This document shows positions 33,056 through 41,714 of a stretch of DNA of 64,000 nt, one piece after another. This DNA comes from Collinsella sp. (GTDB taxonomy: Bacteria > Actinomycetota > Coriobacteriia > Coriobacteriales > Coriobacteriaceae). Every line of letters begins with the position of its first letter. Position 1 is the stretch's first letter. Location: NCBI GenBank assembly GCA_019419585.1, contig DXZQ01000013.1:1-64000 (forward strand), written 5' to 3'. Made by a program: the position numbers and the translations under genes. Under the pieces are notes generated by a model, which saw nothing but the letters and a program-made list of their open reading frames with translations, was not told the origin of the DNA and searched no databases.

Positions 33056-33652
33056 TTAGTGATGCACCGGTGTCATGGTCCGCTCAAACAGCGCATCGAC
33101 CACGTCGGCTATCTCAGGTCGACGCTCAAGATCGTGGCCCGATTCCCACCATATCGTGAAAAGTCGAATAATACCGCCGGCGACAAACTCAGACGTCGTC
33201 TCGAGTGACACGGGGGCCAGGGCATCCTCGGCAAGCACGTTCATCACACGCTCGCGGATGGAGCGGGCAATGCGGTCGCAAATAACGTTGGTCAACATGC
33301 CCGACATGCTGCTTGCCAATATGTTATCCATGAGCTGCTCGTGCGCCAGAATCAAATCCATGGCATCGTCCAAAATCGCGTGCCGAAGCGCGCGCACGTC
33401 CTCGGCAGATACCGCGCCGGCCTCATCGGGCTGTTTTTGCGGCAAGCCCGACATGAGCTCATCGATATAATAGGCAAAGTAATCGTTCTTGTCGCGAAAG
33501 TGCTTGTAGAACGTCGTGCGGCGAATCATGGCGCGGTCGCACAGCATGGCAACCGTCAGGTCCTCAAAACGATGCTCCTCGAGAAGCTCGGTGAAGGCAT
33601 CGAACAGGGCGCGGTAGGTTTTCTTGATGCGAAGGTCCACTGGTATCGCCAT
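33056..33652 (-). CDS. TetR/AcrR family transcriptional regulator
   Basis: A 198-residue regulator with an N-terminal TetR helix-turn-helix ('RFEDLTVAMLCDRAMIRRTT', then 'FYKHFRDKNDYF', about residues 25-60) and a mainly helical C-terminal ligand domain. ATG at 33652 has GAGG directly abutting it; a GTG four codons later has better spacing, so the start is uncertain by four residues. It is divergent from the LemA gene, and an inverted repeat GGTATA/TATACC at 33782-33803 lies between them. The ligand and regulon are unknown. It converges with tRNA-Ser. Confidence 0.85.
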   Translation of the reverse strand: MAIPVDLRIKKTYRALFDAFTELLEEHRFEDLTVAMLCDRAMIRRTTFYKHFRDKNDYFAYYIDELMSGLPQKQPDEAGAVSAEDVRALRHAILDDAMDLILAHEQLMDNILASSMSGMLTNVICDRIARSIRERVMNVLAEDALAPVSLETTSEFVAGGIIRLFTIWWESGHDLERRPEIADVVDALFERTMTPVHH

Positions 33653-33781
33653 CCTCAGGGCAAAGACAACACTCGTCAATCTGTCGCATATCTTACACCT
33701 GTACCTCGCGCGCTTTGCCCCGGTGCCAACCCCGCCGAAAACACAACGCTTACCGGAAAGTTCGGCACGGCAAAACGTTGC

Positions 33782-33803
33782 GGGTATACTAGTAGCGTTA
33801 TAC
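33782..33803. promoter_or_regulatory. Inverted repeat between the TetR and LemA genes
   Basis: GGTATA (33782-33787) and TATACC (33798-33803) flank ten bases and overlap a TATACT that could be the LemA -10. A plausible TetR operator. Confidence 0.4.
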
Positions 33804-33851
33804 CAACGGCAGCTGGCGCATGCCGCCGCGGCCATTCGAAACGGAGACATC

Positions 33852-34403
33852 ATGATTACCGTCATCATCGGCATCGTTGTTGTCATTGTGATTGTCTGCG
33901 CCATCGCCGGCATCTACAACAACATGGTCACCAAGCGTAACCGCATCGATAACGCCTGGCAGAACATCGATACGCAGCTGCAGCGCCGTAACGACCTGAT
34001 CCCCAACCTGGTCGAGACCGTCAAGGGCTACGCCAAGCACGAGCAGGAGACGCTCTCCGCCGTGATCAGCGCGCGTAACACCGCCGTCAAGGCCACCACG
34101 CCCGAGGCCAAGATGGAAGCCGACAACGTGCTGACCGGCGCACTGCGCCAGCTCTTCGCTGTGGCCGAGGCCTATCCCGATCTTAAGGCAAACACCAACT
34201 TTACGCAGCTGCAGGCATCGCTCGAGGATACCGAGAACAAGATTAGCTATGCACGCCAGAGCTACAACGACTGCGTGCTCAGCTACAACAACGCCATTCA
34301 AACGTTCCCGGCTGTCATCTTTGCCGGCATCTTCCAGTTTAAGGAGCGCCAGGGCTTCGAGGCCGCCGAAGCAGCCCGCCAGGCCCCGACCGTCAAGTTC
34401 TAG
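33852..34403 (+). CDS. LemA family membrane protein
   Basis: A 183-residue LemA protein. One N-terminal transmembrane helix (about 2-21) is followed by the conserved 'YNNMVTKRNRIDNAWQNIDT', then 'QLQRRNDLIPNLVETVKGYA' and a helical bundle ending 'ARQSYNDCVLSYNNAI' and 'FPAVIFA'. GGAG lies five to six bases before the ATG. The biochemical role of LemA is not established; it is typically membrane-bound with a cytosolic or extracellular helical domain. It is monocistronic, ends at the terminator 34441-34486, and is possibly controlled by the divergent TetR gene. Confidence 0.9.
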   Translation: MITVIIGIVVVIVIVCAIAGIYNNMVTKRNRIDNAWQNIDTQLQRRNDLIPNLVETVKGYAKHEQETLSAVISARNTAVKATTPEAKMEADNVLTGALRQLFAVAEAYPDLKANTNFTQLQASLEDTENKISYARQSYNDCVLSYNNAIQTFPAVIFAGIFQFKERQGFEAAEAARQAPTVKF

Positions 34404-34440
34404 TAGTTTGGCAGCGCATCCTTAATCGGCCAAATGCATA

Positions 34441-34486
34441 AACCGCCCCGTCGAATGCATACTTCGACGGGGCGGTTTCCTTTTTC
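34441..34486 (+). terminator. Terminator of the LemA gene
   Basis: AACCGCCCCGTCGAA (34441-34455) pairs with TTCGACGGGGCGGTT (34463-34477), followed by TCCTTTTT. Confidence 0.9.
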
Positions 34487-34503
34487 GCGAAGGTCCCCCT
34501 CAA

Positions 34504-34716
34504 GGCGCCGTGCATTTTTGGGAGTATTCAGCATAACCAAGAGTTTCGGGCGCCACGATAAATGCCAAAGACCGCGAATATCCCTACAAATCAAACGCTG
34601 TCAGCCCATAACCCCGCCCATCATTCGTAGAAAACATCGAGAAATCCCGATTTTTTGCCCGAGGCCGGTATGCAGGGGTCTTCGATTGCAGAATACTCGC
34701 AAAAATGCACGTCGCC
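34504..34716. mobile_element. MITE-like element with 26-bp terminal inverted repeats
   Basis: Positions 34504-34529 (core GTGCATTTTTGGGAGTATTC) match the inverse of 34691-34716 with two mismatches. The 161-bp interior has no ORF or hairpin of note and is less GC-rich than the genes. No target-site duplication was recognised. Confidence 0.55.
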
Positions 34717-34748
34717 ACCACCCCCACATGGCGCGAACCAAAACAAAA

Positions 34749-34776
34749 GCGCGGCCTAAAAGGCCGCGCATCATTT
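34749..34776. terminator. GC-rich hairpin with T-run
   Basis: GCGCGGCCT (34749-34757) pairs with AGGCCGCGC (34761-34769), followed by ATCATTTTT on the plus strand. No plus-strand gene is nearby, so it may terminate read-through. Confidence 0.6.
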
Positions 34777-34822
34777 TTAATTCAGATTAATTATTGTTCG
34801 TTGTGACATCGCCGAGCCCGCA

Positions 34823-34940
34823 GGGCGGAGAGTAAGTTCCCTCCCGGCGCATTCCGCAAGAAGCCCTCGCCGCACGAAGTGCGCAGCGAGGGCTTCTTGC
34901 ATGTCCGAGGACGCGCCGGGAGGGAACTTACTCTCCGCCC
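34823..34940. terminator. Nested hairpin: perfect 28-bp outer stem plus inner terminator, ilvE end
   Basis: Positions 34823-34850 are the exact inverse of 34913-34940. Inside, AAGAAGCCCTCGC (34858-34870) pairs with GCGAGGGCTTCTT (34886-34898), capped by CGCAC-GAA-GTGCG. It lies 16 nt after the ilvE stop and has the same outer/inner architecture as the elements at 14134 and 14670. Confidence 0.8.
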
Positions 34941-34956
34941 GGGCAGGTAAGACGAA

Positions 34957-36009
34957 TTACGCGACGGTGTAAACCCAGTTGTGCTTATCCTCAACAGCAC
35001 CAGACTGGATGCCCGTCAGGGTCTCGCGGAGCTTCTTCATCACAGGACCGATCTCGGTGTAGCCGGCCGGGAAGGTCACAGTCTCGTCGGCACCGTAGAC
35101 CTTGTTGTCGATCTCGCCCACCGGGGAGATAACGGCAGCGGTGCCGCACAGACCGCACTCAACAAAGGTGCCGGCCTTGACCTCGGCCCACTCGACGGGA
35201 CGCTGGTCGACGGTCATGCCCAGGTCCTGAGCAACCTGAACGAGCGAACGGCGGGTGATGGAAGGCAGGATGGAGTCGGTGTGCGACTGCGGAACGACGA
35301 GCGTGCCGTCCTCCTTCACGAACAGAACGTTGGCGCCGCCGGTCTCCTCGACATAGGTGCGGGACTCGGAGTCGAGATACAGGTTCTCGGCATAGCCCTC
35401 GCGATGGGCCTCCATCGTGGGCTTGAGGGACATGGCGTAGTTCAGGCCGGCCTTGATGTTGCCGGTGCCGTGCGGTGCGGCGCGGTCGTACTCGGAAACG
35501 CGCAGCTTGACGGGCTTGAGGCCACCCTTAAAGTACGGACCGACCGGGGTCACGAGAATGCGGAACGTGTACTCAGGAGCGGGAGCCACGCCAATCACGT
35601 CACCGGAACCGATCATAAACGGACGCACGTACAGGGTCGCGCCGGAACCGAAGGGCGGAACCCAGGCGGCGTTGGCAGAAACGACCTGCTTGACGGCCTC
35701 AACGAACTTGTCCTTGGGGAACGGGGGCATCTCGAGGCGCTGCGCAGAGTTGTACATGCGCTCGGCGTTCATGTCGGGACGGAAGCAGACGATGCTGCCG
35801 TCCTCGGCGGTGTAGGCCTTCAGGCCCTCAAAGACCTCCTGGCAGTAATGGAAGATGCCGCCGCACTCGGAGACATGCAGGGTGTGGTCGGTGGTCAGGC
35901 CGCCCTCGTCCCACTCGCCGTCCTTCCAATGGGCCTCGTAGCTGTAATCGGTCTTCATGTAGCCAAAGCCGAGGCTACCCCAATCGATATCCTTCTTCTC
36001 GACAGTCAT
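34957..36009 (-). CDS. ilvE: Branched-chain amino acid aminotransferase
   Basis: A 350-residue class IV PLP aminotransferase: 'HYCQEVFEGLKAY', 'LYVRPFMIGSG', the PLP lysine region 'HGTGNIKAGLNYAMSL', 'YVEETGGANVLFV' and 'VECGLCGTAAVISPVG' are the typical IlvE motifs of the longer (bacterial type II/eukaryote-like) group. It interconverts Leu, Ile and Val with their keto acids using 2-oxoglutarate, in the cytosol. ATG at 36009 has AGGAG six bases upstream. It is monocistronic. The leader (36010-36239) holds no recognised T-box or riboswitch. Confidence 0.93.
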   Translation of the reverse strand: MTVEKKDIDWGSLGFGYMKTDYSYEAHWKDGEWDEGGLTTDHTLHVSECGGIFHYCQEVFEGLKAYTAEDGSIVCFRPDMNAERMYNSAQRLEMPPFPKDKFVEAVKQVVSANAAWVPPFGSGATLYVRPFMIGSGDVIGVAPAPEYTFRILVTPVGPYFKGGLKPVKLRVSEYDRAAPHGTGNIKAGLNYAMSLKPTMEAHREGYAENLYLDSESRTYVEETGGANVLFVKEDGTLVVPQSHTDSILPSITRRSLVQVAQDLGMTVDQRPVEWAEVKAGTFVECGLCGTAAVISPVGEIDNKVYGADETVTFPAGYTEIGPVMKKLRETLTGIQSGAVEDKHNWVYTVA

Positions 36010-36234
36010 ATGTCGCTCCTTACATACACAGTTGCATACTCGCGAACCCGCACGCAAGGACCGAGGCCGACCGCGTCGCAACGTCGCACGCCCGGAGCGT
36101 AGAGCCGGACGGGACACGCGAGCAGCATCAAAGCCGATGGCACGTCGATTCGCATGCACGAGATTGTACTCCCCGCACGCGTCTGATAAAACGCTTTTCT
36201 TTAACTAAGTAAAGTATTTTCATTTGACCGAAGC

Positions 36235-36268
36235 AAAAAGGCCCGCCACCGTAAGCGGTGACGGGCCT
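36235..36268 (-). terminator. Terminator of the DedA-family gene
   Basis: GGCCCGCCACCG and CGGTGACGGGCC (36240-36267) pair around TAAG with one mismatch. On the minus strand a T5 run follows at 36239-36235. Confidence 0.85.
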
Positions 36269-36306
36269 CAACTGTACGGTCTGCGCGCTGGCTCGAGCTA
36301 GGCGTT

Positions 36307-36945
36307 CTATTTACCCAGCTTGGCCTTAACCAGACCGACCACGGTCGGGATGATCGACACGGCAACGATGCCGATAATCAGCAGCTCAAAGTGCTCCTGC
36401 ACAAAGGGAATGCCGCCAAAGAAGTAGCCCAGCAGCGTAAAGACCGTCGACCAGGTAATGCCGCCCAGCACGTTAAAGACGACAAAGTTGCGCCAGTGCA
36501 TGCCGCCCATGCCAGCGATAAAAGGCACAAAGGTGCGGATAAACGGGAAGAAGCGACCCAGGAAGATGGCCAGGTGACCCCACTTGTCCAAGAAGTCCTC
36601 GGACTTTTTGATGCGCTCGGGCGTCATGGCCTTGACCTTGCCCGAAGCGATGATCTTGCGGCCAAAGAAGTGACCGATCATAAAGTTGCACTGATCGCCC
36701 AAAATGGCCGCGGCCCATGCGGTGGCCAGAAGCGCCACGATGTTAAAGCCGCCGTTGTGGGCGAAGAACCCCGAGGCGAACAGCAGCGAATCGCCGGGAA
36801 GGAACGGGAAGAACACCACGCCCGTCTCGATAAAGATGATCAGGAACACGCAGCCGTAGGCCATAAGCGGGCCGGCGGCGATCCAGCTGGCGATCGCGGT
36901 GCGCGGATCCTTAAGCAGCTCGGCGATAAAATTGATGAAACCCAT
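36307..36945 (-). CDS. DedA family (VTT domain) membrane protein
   Basis: A 212-residue DedA protein. It has 'FIETGVVFFPFLPGDSLLFA' in the first re-entrant region, 'WAAAILGDQCNFMIGHFFGR', and the characteristic 'FLGRFFPFIRTFVPFIAGMG' with its conserved Arg and Pro residues. Four to five membrane segments are visible. DedA proteins act in membrane homeostasis; some flip undecaprenyl phosphate or phospholipids. The ATG at 36945 follows GAGAGG. It is divergent from cysE, with 223 nt between starts. Confidence 0.9.
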   Translation of the reverse strand: MGFINFIAELLKDPRTAIASWIAAGPLMAYGCVFLIIFIETGVVFFPFLPGDSLLFASGFFAHNGGFNIVALLATAWAAAILGDQCNFMIGHFFGRKIIASGKVKAMTPERIKKSEDFLDKWGHLAIFLGRFFPFIRTFVPFIAGMGGMHWRNFVVFNVLGGITWSTVFTLLGYFFGGIPFVQEHFELLIIGIVAVSIIPTVVGLVKAKLGK

Positions 36946-37168
36946 GAAGTAAAACCTCTCAGTTGTGGGCGCGGATACGTCCAAGTTGACCAGTATACGG
37001 TTGCGGCGCCCCCTCGTGCGCAACCCCACAAAAGCATGACTCCATTACCAGCAAGTTTGCATAACTGACACTTGTAGCGCAAAGCCGCCAAGATTGTCCT
37101 TTTTAATCCCTAGCGAATCGCTATACTTTATTGAATCGCATTGCCATGGCGCTAAGGGAGGGCGGCCG

Positions 37169-37873
37169 GTGAGCTTTATCAATACCATTCGCGAGGACAT
37201 CAAGACCGTCCAAGCGCAGGACCCCGCCGCGCAAAACGGTCTGGTCATCTTCCTTTCCTATCCTGGCCTGCACGCCAAGTGGAACCACGTGCCCGAGCAC
37301 TGGCTCTGGGAGCACGGACATCGCTCGCTCGCCCGCGTGCTCTCGCAGCTCACCCGCCACATCACCGGCGTCGAGATTCACCCTGCCGCGCAGATTGGTA
37401 AGCACTTCTTTATCGACCACGCCATGGGCGTCGTCATCGGCGAGACTACCATTGTGGGCGACAACTGCGTGCTCTACCAGGGCGTCACGCTTGGCGGCAC
37501 CGGCAACGAGACCGGCAAACGCCACCCAACGCTCGGCAATAACGTCACCGTGGGCACGGGTGCCAAGGTGCTCGGCAACATCCGCATCGGCAACAACGTC
37601 AAAATCGGCGGCAACTCGGTCGTCGTTAAGGACGTCCCCGACAACTGCACCGTCGTGGGCGTGCCGGGACGCATCATCAAGCGCAACGGCTGCCGCGTGT
37701 TTGAGGAGAGTTTCGACGCCAAGCAGCATCGCGAGTACATGCCCGACGACGCCGCCGAGCAGAGTGCCCTCAACCGCCAGGGCATCACCGAGAACGCCCG
37801 CCGCGTCAAGGAACTCGAGCGAGAGGTGGCCGAGCTCAAGGCCCTCGTCGCCAAGCTCGTGGACGAACGCTAG
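37169..37873 (+). CDS. cysE: Serine O-acetyltransferase
   Basis: A 234-residue left-handed beta-helix acyltransferase of the short CysE/EpsC type: 'GVEIHPAAQIGKHFFIDHAM', 'GVVIGETTIVGDNCVLYQGV' and 'TLGGTGNETGKRHPTLGNNV' carry the hexapeptide repeats and catalytic His residues. 'GVPGRIIKRNG' and a C-terminal coiled coil (about 195-234) follow. It makes O-acetylserine for cysteine synthesis. GTG at 37169 with GGGAGG upstream is preferred over an ATG 25 codons earlier. No cysK is nearby. Confidence 0.92.
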   Translation: MSFINTIREDIKTVQAQDPAAQNGLVIFLSYPGLHAKWNHVPEHWLWEHGHRSLARVLSQLTRHITGVEIHPAAQIGKHFFIDHAMGVVIGETTIVGDNCVLYQGVTLGGTGNETGKRHPTLGNNVTVGTGAKVLGNIRIGNNVKIGGNSVVVKDVPDNCTVVGVPGRIIKRNGCRVFEESFDAKQHREYMPDDAAEQSALNRQGITENARRVKELEREVAELKALVAKLVDER

Positions 37874-37911
37874 AGGCGGACGACCACCGACAACATTGAC
37901 GCCAACGCAAA

Positions 37912-37948
37912 GGCGCGCCAGAGGATTCACCCCCGGCGCGCCTTATTT
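37912..37948 (+). terminator. Terminator of cysE
   Basis: GGCGCGCC at 37912-37919 and 37935-37942 pair around a 15-nt loop, followed by TTATTT. Confidence 0.7.
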
Positions 37949-37951
37949 GTG

Positions 37952-37983
37952 ATGTGGCAAAGAGACTGTCCCTTTGTCACATT
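37952..37983. repeat. Hairpin with GGGACAG loop at the ABC operon end
   Basis: On the minus strand ATGTGACAAAG, GGACAGTCT and CTTTGCCACAT form an imperfect stem-loop that begins within the ABC gene stop codon (37984-37982). The stem word matches the hairpin at 10683-10717; the loop carries GGGACAG. Confidence 0.65.
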
Positions 37984-39976
37984 ATGCGAACTGGCTCAGA
38001 TAGAGGTCGGCGTAGGCACCCTCGGCAGCCAGCAGCTCCTTATGCGTGCCCTGCTCGATAATGTTGCCGTGATCCATGACCAAGATCAGGTCGGCATCCA
38101 CAATCGTCGACAGGCGGTGTGCGATCACAAAGCTCGTGCGCCCGCGCATAAGCGCATCCATGGCACGGCCGATGGCAAGCTCGGTACGCGTGTCCACGCT
38201 TGAGGTCGCCTCGTCCAGGATGAGAATCGCCGGGTTGTTGAGCAGCACGCGTGCGATGGTCAGCAGCTGACGCTGGCCCTGGCTGATGCTCTCGGCATCG
38301 TTGGCCACGCGCGTGTCGTAGCCCTGCGGCATGGTGCGCACAAAGAAGTCGACCTGCGCGGCACGAGCGGCGGCCACAATTTCGTCGCGCGTTGCCTCGG
38401 GGCAGCCGTAGGCGATGTTCTCGGCAATCGTGCCATCGAACAGCCAGGCGTCCTGCAGCACCATGCCAAACTGCTGCCGTAGCTCGCCGCGGTCCATGCG
38501 GCCCGTATCCACGCCATCGAGCGTAATACGCCCGCCGTCAATCTCGTAGAAGCGCATGAGCAGGTTGATGAGCGTCGTCTTGCCTGCGCCCGTGGTTCCC
38601 ACCACGGCAATCTTCTGGCCCGGCTCGGCGGTAAACGACACGTCGCGCATAAGCGGCTTGTCGGGCGAATAACCAAAGCGCACGTGCTCAAAGGAGACGC
38701 GGCCCTCCACGCGACCCGGCAGCTTGGCGGCCTCGTCCGGCAGCGGATCGGCCTCCATCTCGGGCTCATCGAGCAGGTCGAACACGCGCTCTGCACTCGC
38801 CAGCGCGCTCTGCAGCGAGTTGAAGGTAAACGACAACTGCGTCATGGGCTCGGACGCCTCGTAGATAAACTGGAAGAACGCCTGGAACACGCCGACGGTC
38901 ATGTGACCGGCAACCAGCATGCTGCAGCCCACAAGCGCAATAACGATCTGCGCCAAACGGCCGATAAAGCGCACTGCGGGGCCGACAGCATTGATCATAA
39001 AGTCGGCCTTGGCACTCACGCGTGCCAGCTCGCCCGAGGCCTGGTGCACCTCGGCAGAACTTTGGCGTTCGCGGTTAAACGCGCGGATCACCAGACGGCC
39101 CGAATAGCCTTCCTCGACCGCACTCGTAATCTTGGACACCCACTCCTGGCGCTCGCCCGTCACATCGTGTGTGCGGCGCGAGACGACCTTCGTCACCAGC
39201 AGCGACAGTGCCGTAAAGAACAGAAAGACGAGCGTAAGCTGCACGCTGAACACGAACATCACGCTCACAGCACCAACAACCGTGCCGATCGACACGAGCA
39301 GCTGCAGCAATCCGCGCTGCATGCTCTCGGACATCTTGTCCAGGTCGTTGGTCGCGCGGCTGACGACCTCGCCGGGACGATGCGCGTCAAAATAGGCGAG
39401 CGGCAGACGGTTGAGCTTTTGCGCGATGCGGTTGCGCAGGCGCAGATTGAGTCGCTCAGCGACGCTCGACATCAAAAAGCTCTGGAGCGCATAGAACGAG
39501 GCAGCGGCAGTCCAGATCATAAAGTAGACGAAAATGGTCTTGCCGCAGTTCTCCCAGGTGATGTTGAAGGTGGTGTCGTTGGCAAACGCCACCTGAATGT
39601 GGCCCCACAGCTCATCGATCACGCGGGCGCTATATGCCGGCGCGGCGGTGTTAAAGATGACATAGAACACAATGCTCGCGAACACGATATAGAAGCGCCA
39701 ATGGTCGCCGGCAGCCTCACTCCACAGGCGGCGCACCGTCGCCCAGGTATCCCGAGGCGTCTCGTCCTCGTCTTCGTCGTCCACGTCGCGCATACGCTCT
39801 GCCTCGGCGCGGGCGCGCTCGTCCTCGGCACGTTCGTTTTCCTCGTAGAGCGCTTGGCGGCGAGCCTCGCGCTTGGCGGCGTCATCCAGCTCGGTCGACG
39901 CGGCAGCCGTTTCCTCGACCAGTCCCGCGGCAGCGGCGTCATCAACGCCGCCCTGCTTCTTGAGCTCCCCGGTCAT
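37982..39976 (-). CDS. ABC exporter half-transporter of the MarR operon, complete site
   Basis: A 664-residue half-exporter. An acidic N-terminal extension of about 85 residues (rich in Glu, Ala and Arg) precedes six membrane helices and a nucleotide-binding domain with Walker A 'GTTGAGKTT', signature 'SISQGQRQL' and Walker B 'AILILDEATSSVD', keeping the catalytic Glu. ATG at 39976 has GGAGG eight to nine bases upstream, better than an in-frame GTG at 39985. It overlaps regulatory sequence with the upstream half-transporter and probably forms a heterodimer with it. Probable multidrug export under MarR control. Confidence 0.87.
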   Translation of the reverse strand: MTGELKKQGGVDDAAAAGLVEETAAASTELDDAAKREARRQALYEENERAEDERARAEAERMRDVDDEDEDETPRDTWATVRRLWSEAAGDHWRFYIVFASIVFYVIFNTAAPAYSARVIDELWGHIQVAFANDTTFNITWENCGKTIFVYFMIWTAAASFYALQSFLMSSVAERLNLRLRNRIAQKLNRLPLAYFDAHRPGEVVSRATNDLDKMSESMQRGLLQLLVSIGTVVGAVSVMFVFSVQLTLVFLFFTALSLLVTKVVSRRTHDVTGERQEWVSKITSAVEEGYSGRLVIRAFNRERQSSAEVHQASGELARVSAKADFMINAVGPAVRFIGRLAQIVIALVGCSMLVAGHMTVGVFQAFFQFIYEASEPMTQLSFTFNSLQSALASAERVFDLLDEPEMEADPLPDEAAKLPGRVEGRVSFEHVRFGYSPDKPLMRDVSFTAEPGQKIAVVGTTGAGKTTLINLLMRFYEIDGGRITLDGVDTGRMDRGELRQQFGMVLQDAWLFDGTIAENIAYGCPEATRDEIVAAARAAQVDFFVRTMPQGYDTRVANDAESISQGQRQLLTIARVLLNNPAILILDEATSSVDTRTELAIGRAMDALMRGRTSFVIAHRLSTIVDADLILVMDHGNIIEQGTHKELLAAEGAYADLYLSQFA

Positions 39977-39977
39977 G

Positions 39978-41714
39978 CTACTCACCTCCCTTCATTTGCG
40001 ATTCCGCGATGGCGCGGTACACCTCGCAGGTTTCCATAAGCTCGCCATGCGTGCCCAAGCCCACGACCTCGCCGTCCTTGAGCACAACGATCTGGTCGGC
40101 ATGCAAAATAGTCGAGATGCGCTGCGCGATGATGAGCACCGCGGCGTCGCGCGTCTCGTCCTGCAGCGCATGGCGCAGGGCCGCATCGGTCTTAAAGTCC
40201 AGGGCCGAAAAACTATCGTCGAAGATATACAGGTCGGCGCGCTTCATGAGCGCGCGAGCAATGGCCAGGCGCTGGCGCTGGCCGCCCGAAAAGTTCGTAC
40301 CGCCCTGGGCAACCGGGGTATCGAGCCCCTGCGGTTGGTCGAGTACAAAGGTGCTCTGGGCAACCTCAAGCGCGTGAAGCATGTCGCCCTCGGTCGCGCC
40401 TTCGTTACCAAAGCGAAGGTTGCTCGCCACCGTGCCCGAGAACAGCCACGCCTTCTGCGGCACGTAAGCGATATGCCCGCGAATCTCACCTTGCGAAAGG
40501 TCGCGCAGGTCAACGCCGTTCAGGCGAATGGCGCCCTTCGTGGCATCGTGGAAGCGAAGCAAAAGCTTGGCCACCGTTGACTTGCCCGAGCCCGTTGAGC
40601 CCACGATCGCGGTCGTCTGTCCGCGGCGGCAGGCAAAACTCAGGTCGCACAGGGTGTCCTCGTCGGCATCGTCAAAACGGAACGACATATGGTCGAACAC
40701 GGCAACCGCGTCGGCACCATCTGCGGACTCAGGCGCCCCGTCGCCCAGCGTTGCCTTGCCGTCCACGATGCTCGGCTCGATTTCGAGCACCTGTTGCGCG
40801 CGGTTGAGGCACGCCGCAGCGCGCGGAAGCGTCAGAATCACCATCTGCGCCATCATCACAAAGAACAGGATCAAGATCGCGTATTCCAACACGGCCGAGA
40901 TGCTGCCGATTTGCATGGCGTGGACGCCCGCGCGGTTGCCGCCCACCCACAGCACCGCCACCTCGGCGATATTCATCAAAAAGAAGCTGGAACTGTCGAG
41001 ACCCACAAACAGGTGGTTGACCTTGATGGCGTTGGCCGCGTAATCGCTAAACACCTCGTCCAGGCGCTGCTCCTCGTGGCGCTCCTTGTTAAATGCGCGG
41101 ATGACGCGCACGCCCACGATGTTCTCGCGCAGCACCACGTTCATGCGGTCGATAAAGCTCTGCAGGCGCATAAAGATCGGCGCGGCGTTAGCCACCGTAA
41201 AGACCGCCGCCACCAGCACGATCGCAACGACCACACCCAGCAGCGTGCCCATGGCGGGATCGATGAACCAAGCAAAAATGATGCCTGCCACGGCCAAGAA
41301 CGGCACCGGCAGCACCAACTGAATCGTCTGAAGGACAGCTTGCTGAATCACGTTGATGTCGTTGAGCGAGCGTGTGATCATCGAACCCGTGCCAAAGCGC
41401 TCAAAGTCGCTAGCCGCGAGTTCGAGCGACTTGTCGTACACGGCATTGCGGATATCGCAGGCCACGTTGGCGGCCAGGCGCGCCGAAAGATAGCAGCCCA
41501 GCACCGTGCCGCCGCTGGCCATGCCGGTCGCGATAAGCATGTACAGGCCGTTGCGTAAAATATAGTCGATATCGCCCGTGGTAATACCGGTGTTGACCAT
41601 GTTCGCCAGCATCGTGGGAACCAACAGCGTACCGACGTTATCTATCAGCACCGCAAACAGCGTCACCGCAATCAGCCCGCGATACGGCCTCATAAACCTC
41701 ATTAAGAGTCGCAT
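39978..41714 (-). CDS. ABC exporter half-transporter of the MarR operon, degenerate site
   Basis: A 578-residue half-exporter: six helices, Walker A 'GSTGSGKST', signature 'NFSGGQRQR' and Walker B 'LYIFDDSFSALD', where Asp replaces the catalytic Glu. It is the degenerate partner of the next gene, as in the pair at 25299-29024. The first ATG (41714) lies inside the marR 3' end; another ATG at 41702 overlaps the marR TAA as TAATG. Either start implies translational coupling to marR. Confidence 0.87.
   Translation of the reverse strand: MRLLMRFMRPYRGLIAVTLFAVLIDNVGTLLVPTMLANMVNTGITTGDIDYILRNGLYMLIATGMASGGTVLGCYLSARLAANVACDIRNAVYDKSLELAASDFERFGTGSMITRSLNDINVIQQAVLQTIQLVLPVPFLAVAGIIFAWFIDPAMGTLLGVVVAIVLVAAVFTVANAAPIFMRLQSFIDRMNVVLRENIVGVRVIRAFNKERHEEQRLDEVFSDYAANAIKVNHLFVGLDSSSFFLMNIAEVAVLWVGGNRAGVHAMQIGSISAVLEYAILILFFVMMAQMVILTLPRAAACLNRAQQVLEIEPSIVDGKATLGDGAPESADGADAVAVFDHMSFRFDDADEDTLCDLSFACRRGQTTAIVGSTGSGKSTVAKLLLRFHDATKGAIRLNGVDLRDLSQGEIRGHIAYVPQKAWLFSGTVASNLRFGNEGATEGDMLHALEVAQSTFVLDQPQGLDTPVAQGGTNFSGGQRQRLAIARALMKRADLYIFDDSFSALDFKTDAALRHALQDETRDAAVLIIAQRISTILHADQIVVLKDGEVVGLGTHGELMETCEVYRAIAESQMKGGE

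Noticed and set aside
36010..36234. T-box or leader-peptide attenuator before ilvE
   Set aside because: No T-box sequence, specifier loop or terminator/antiterminator pair was found.
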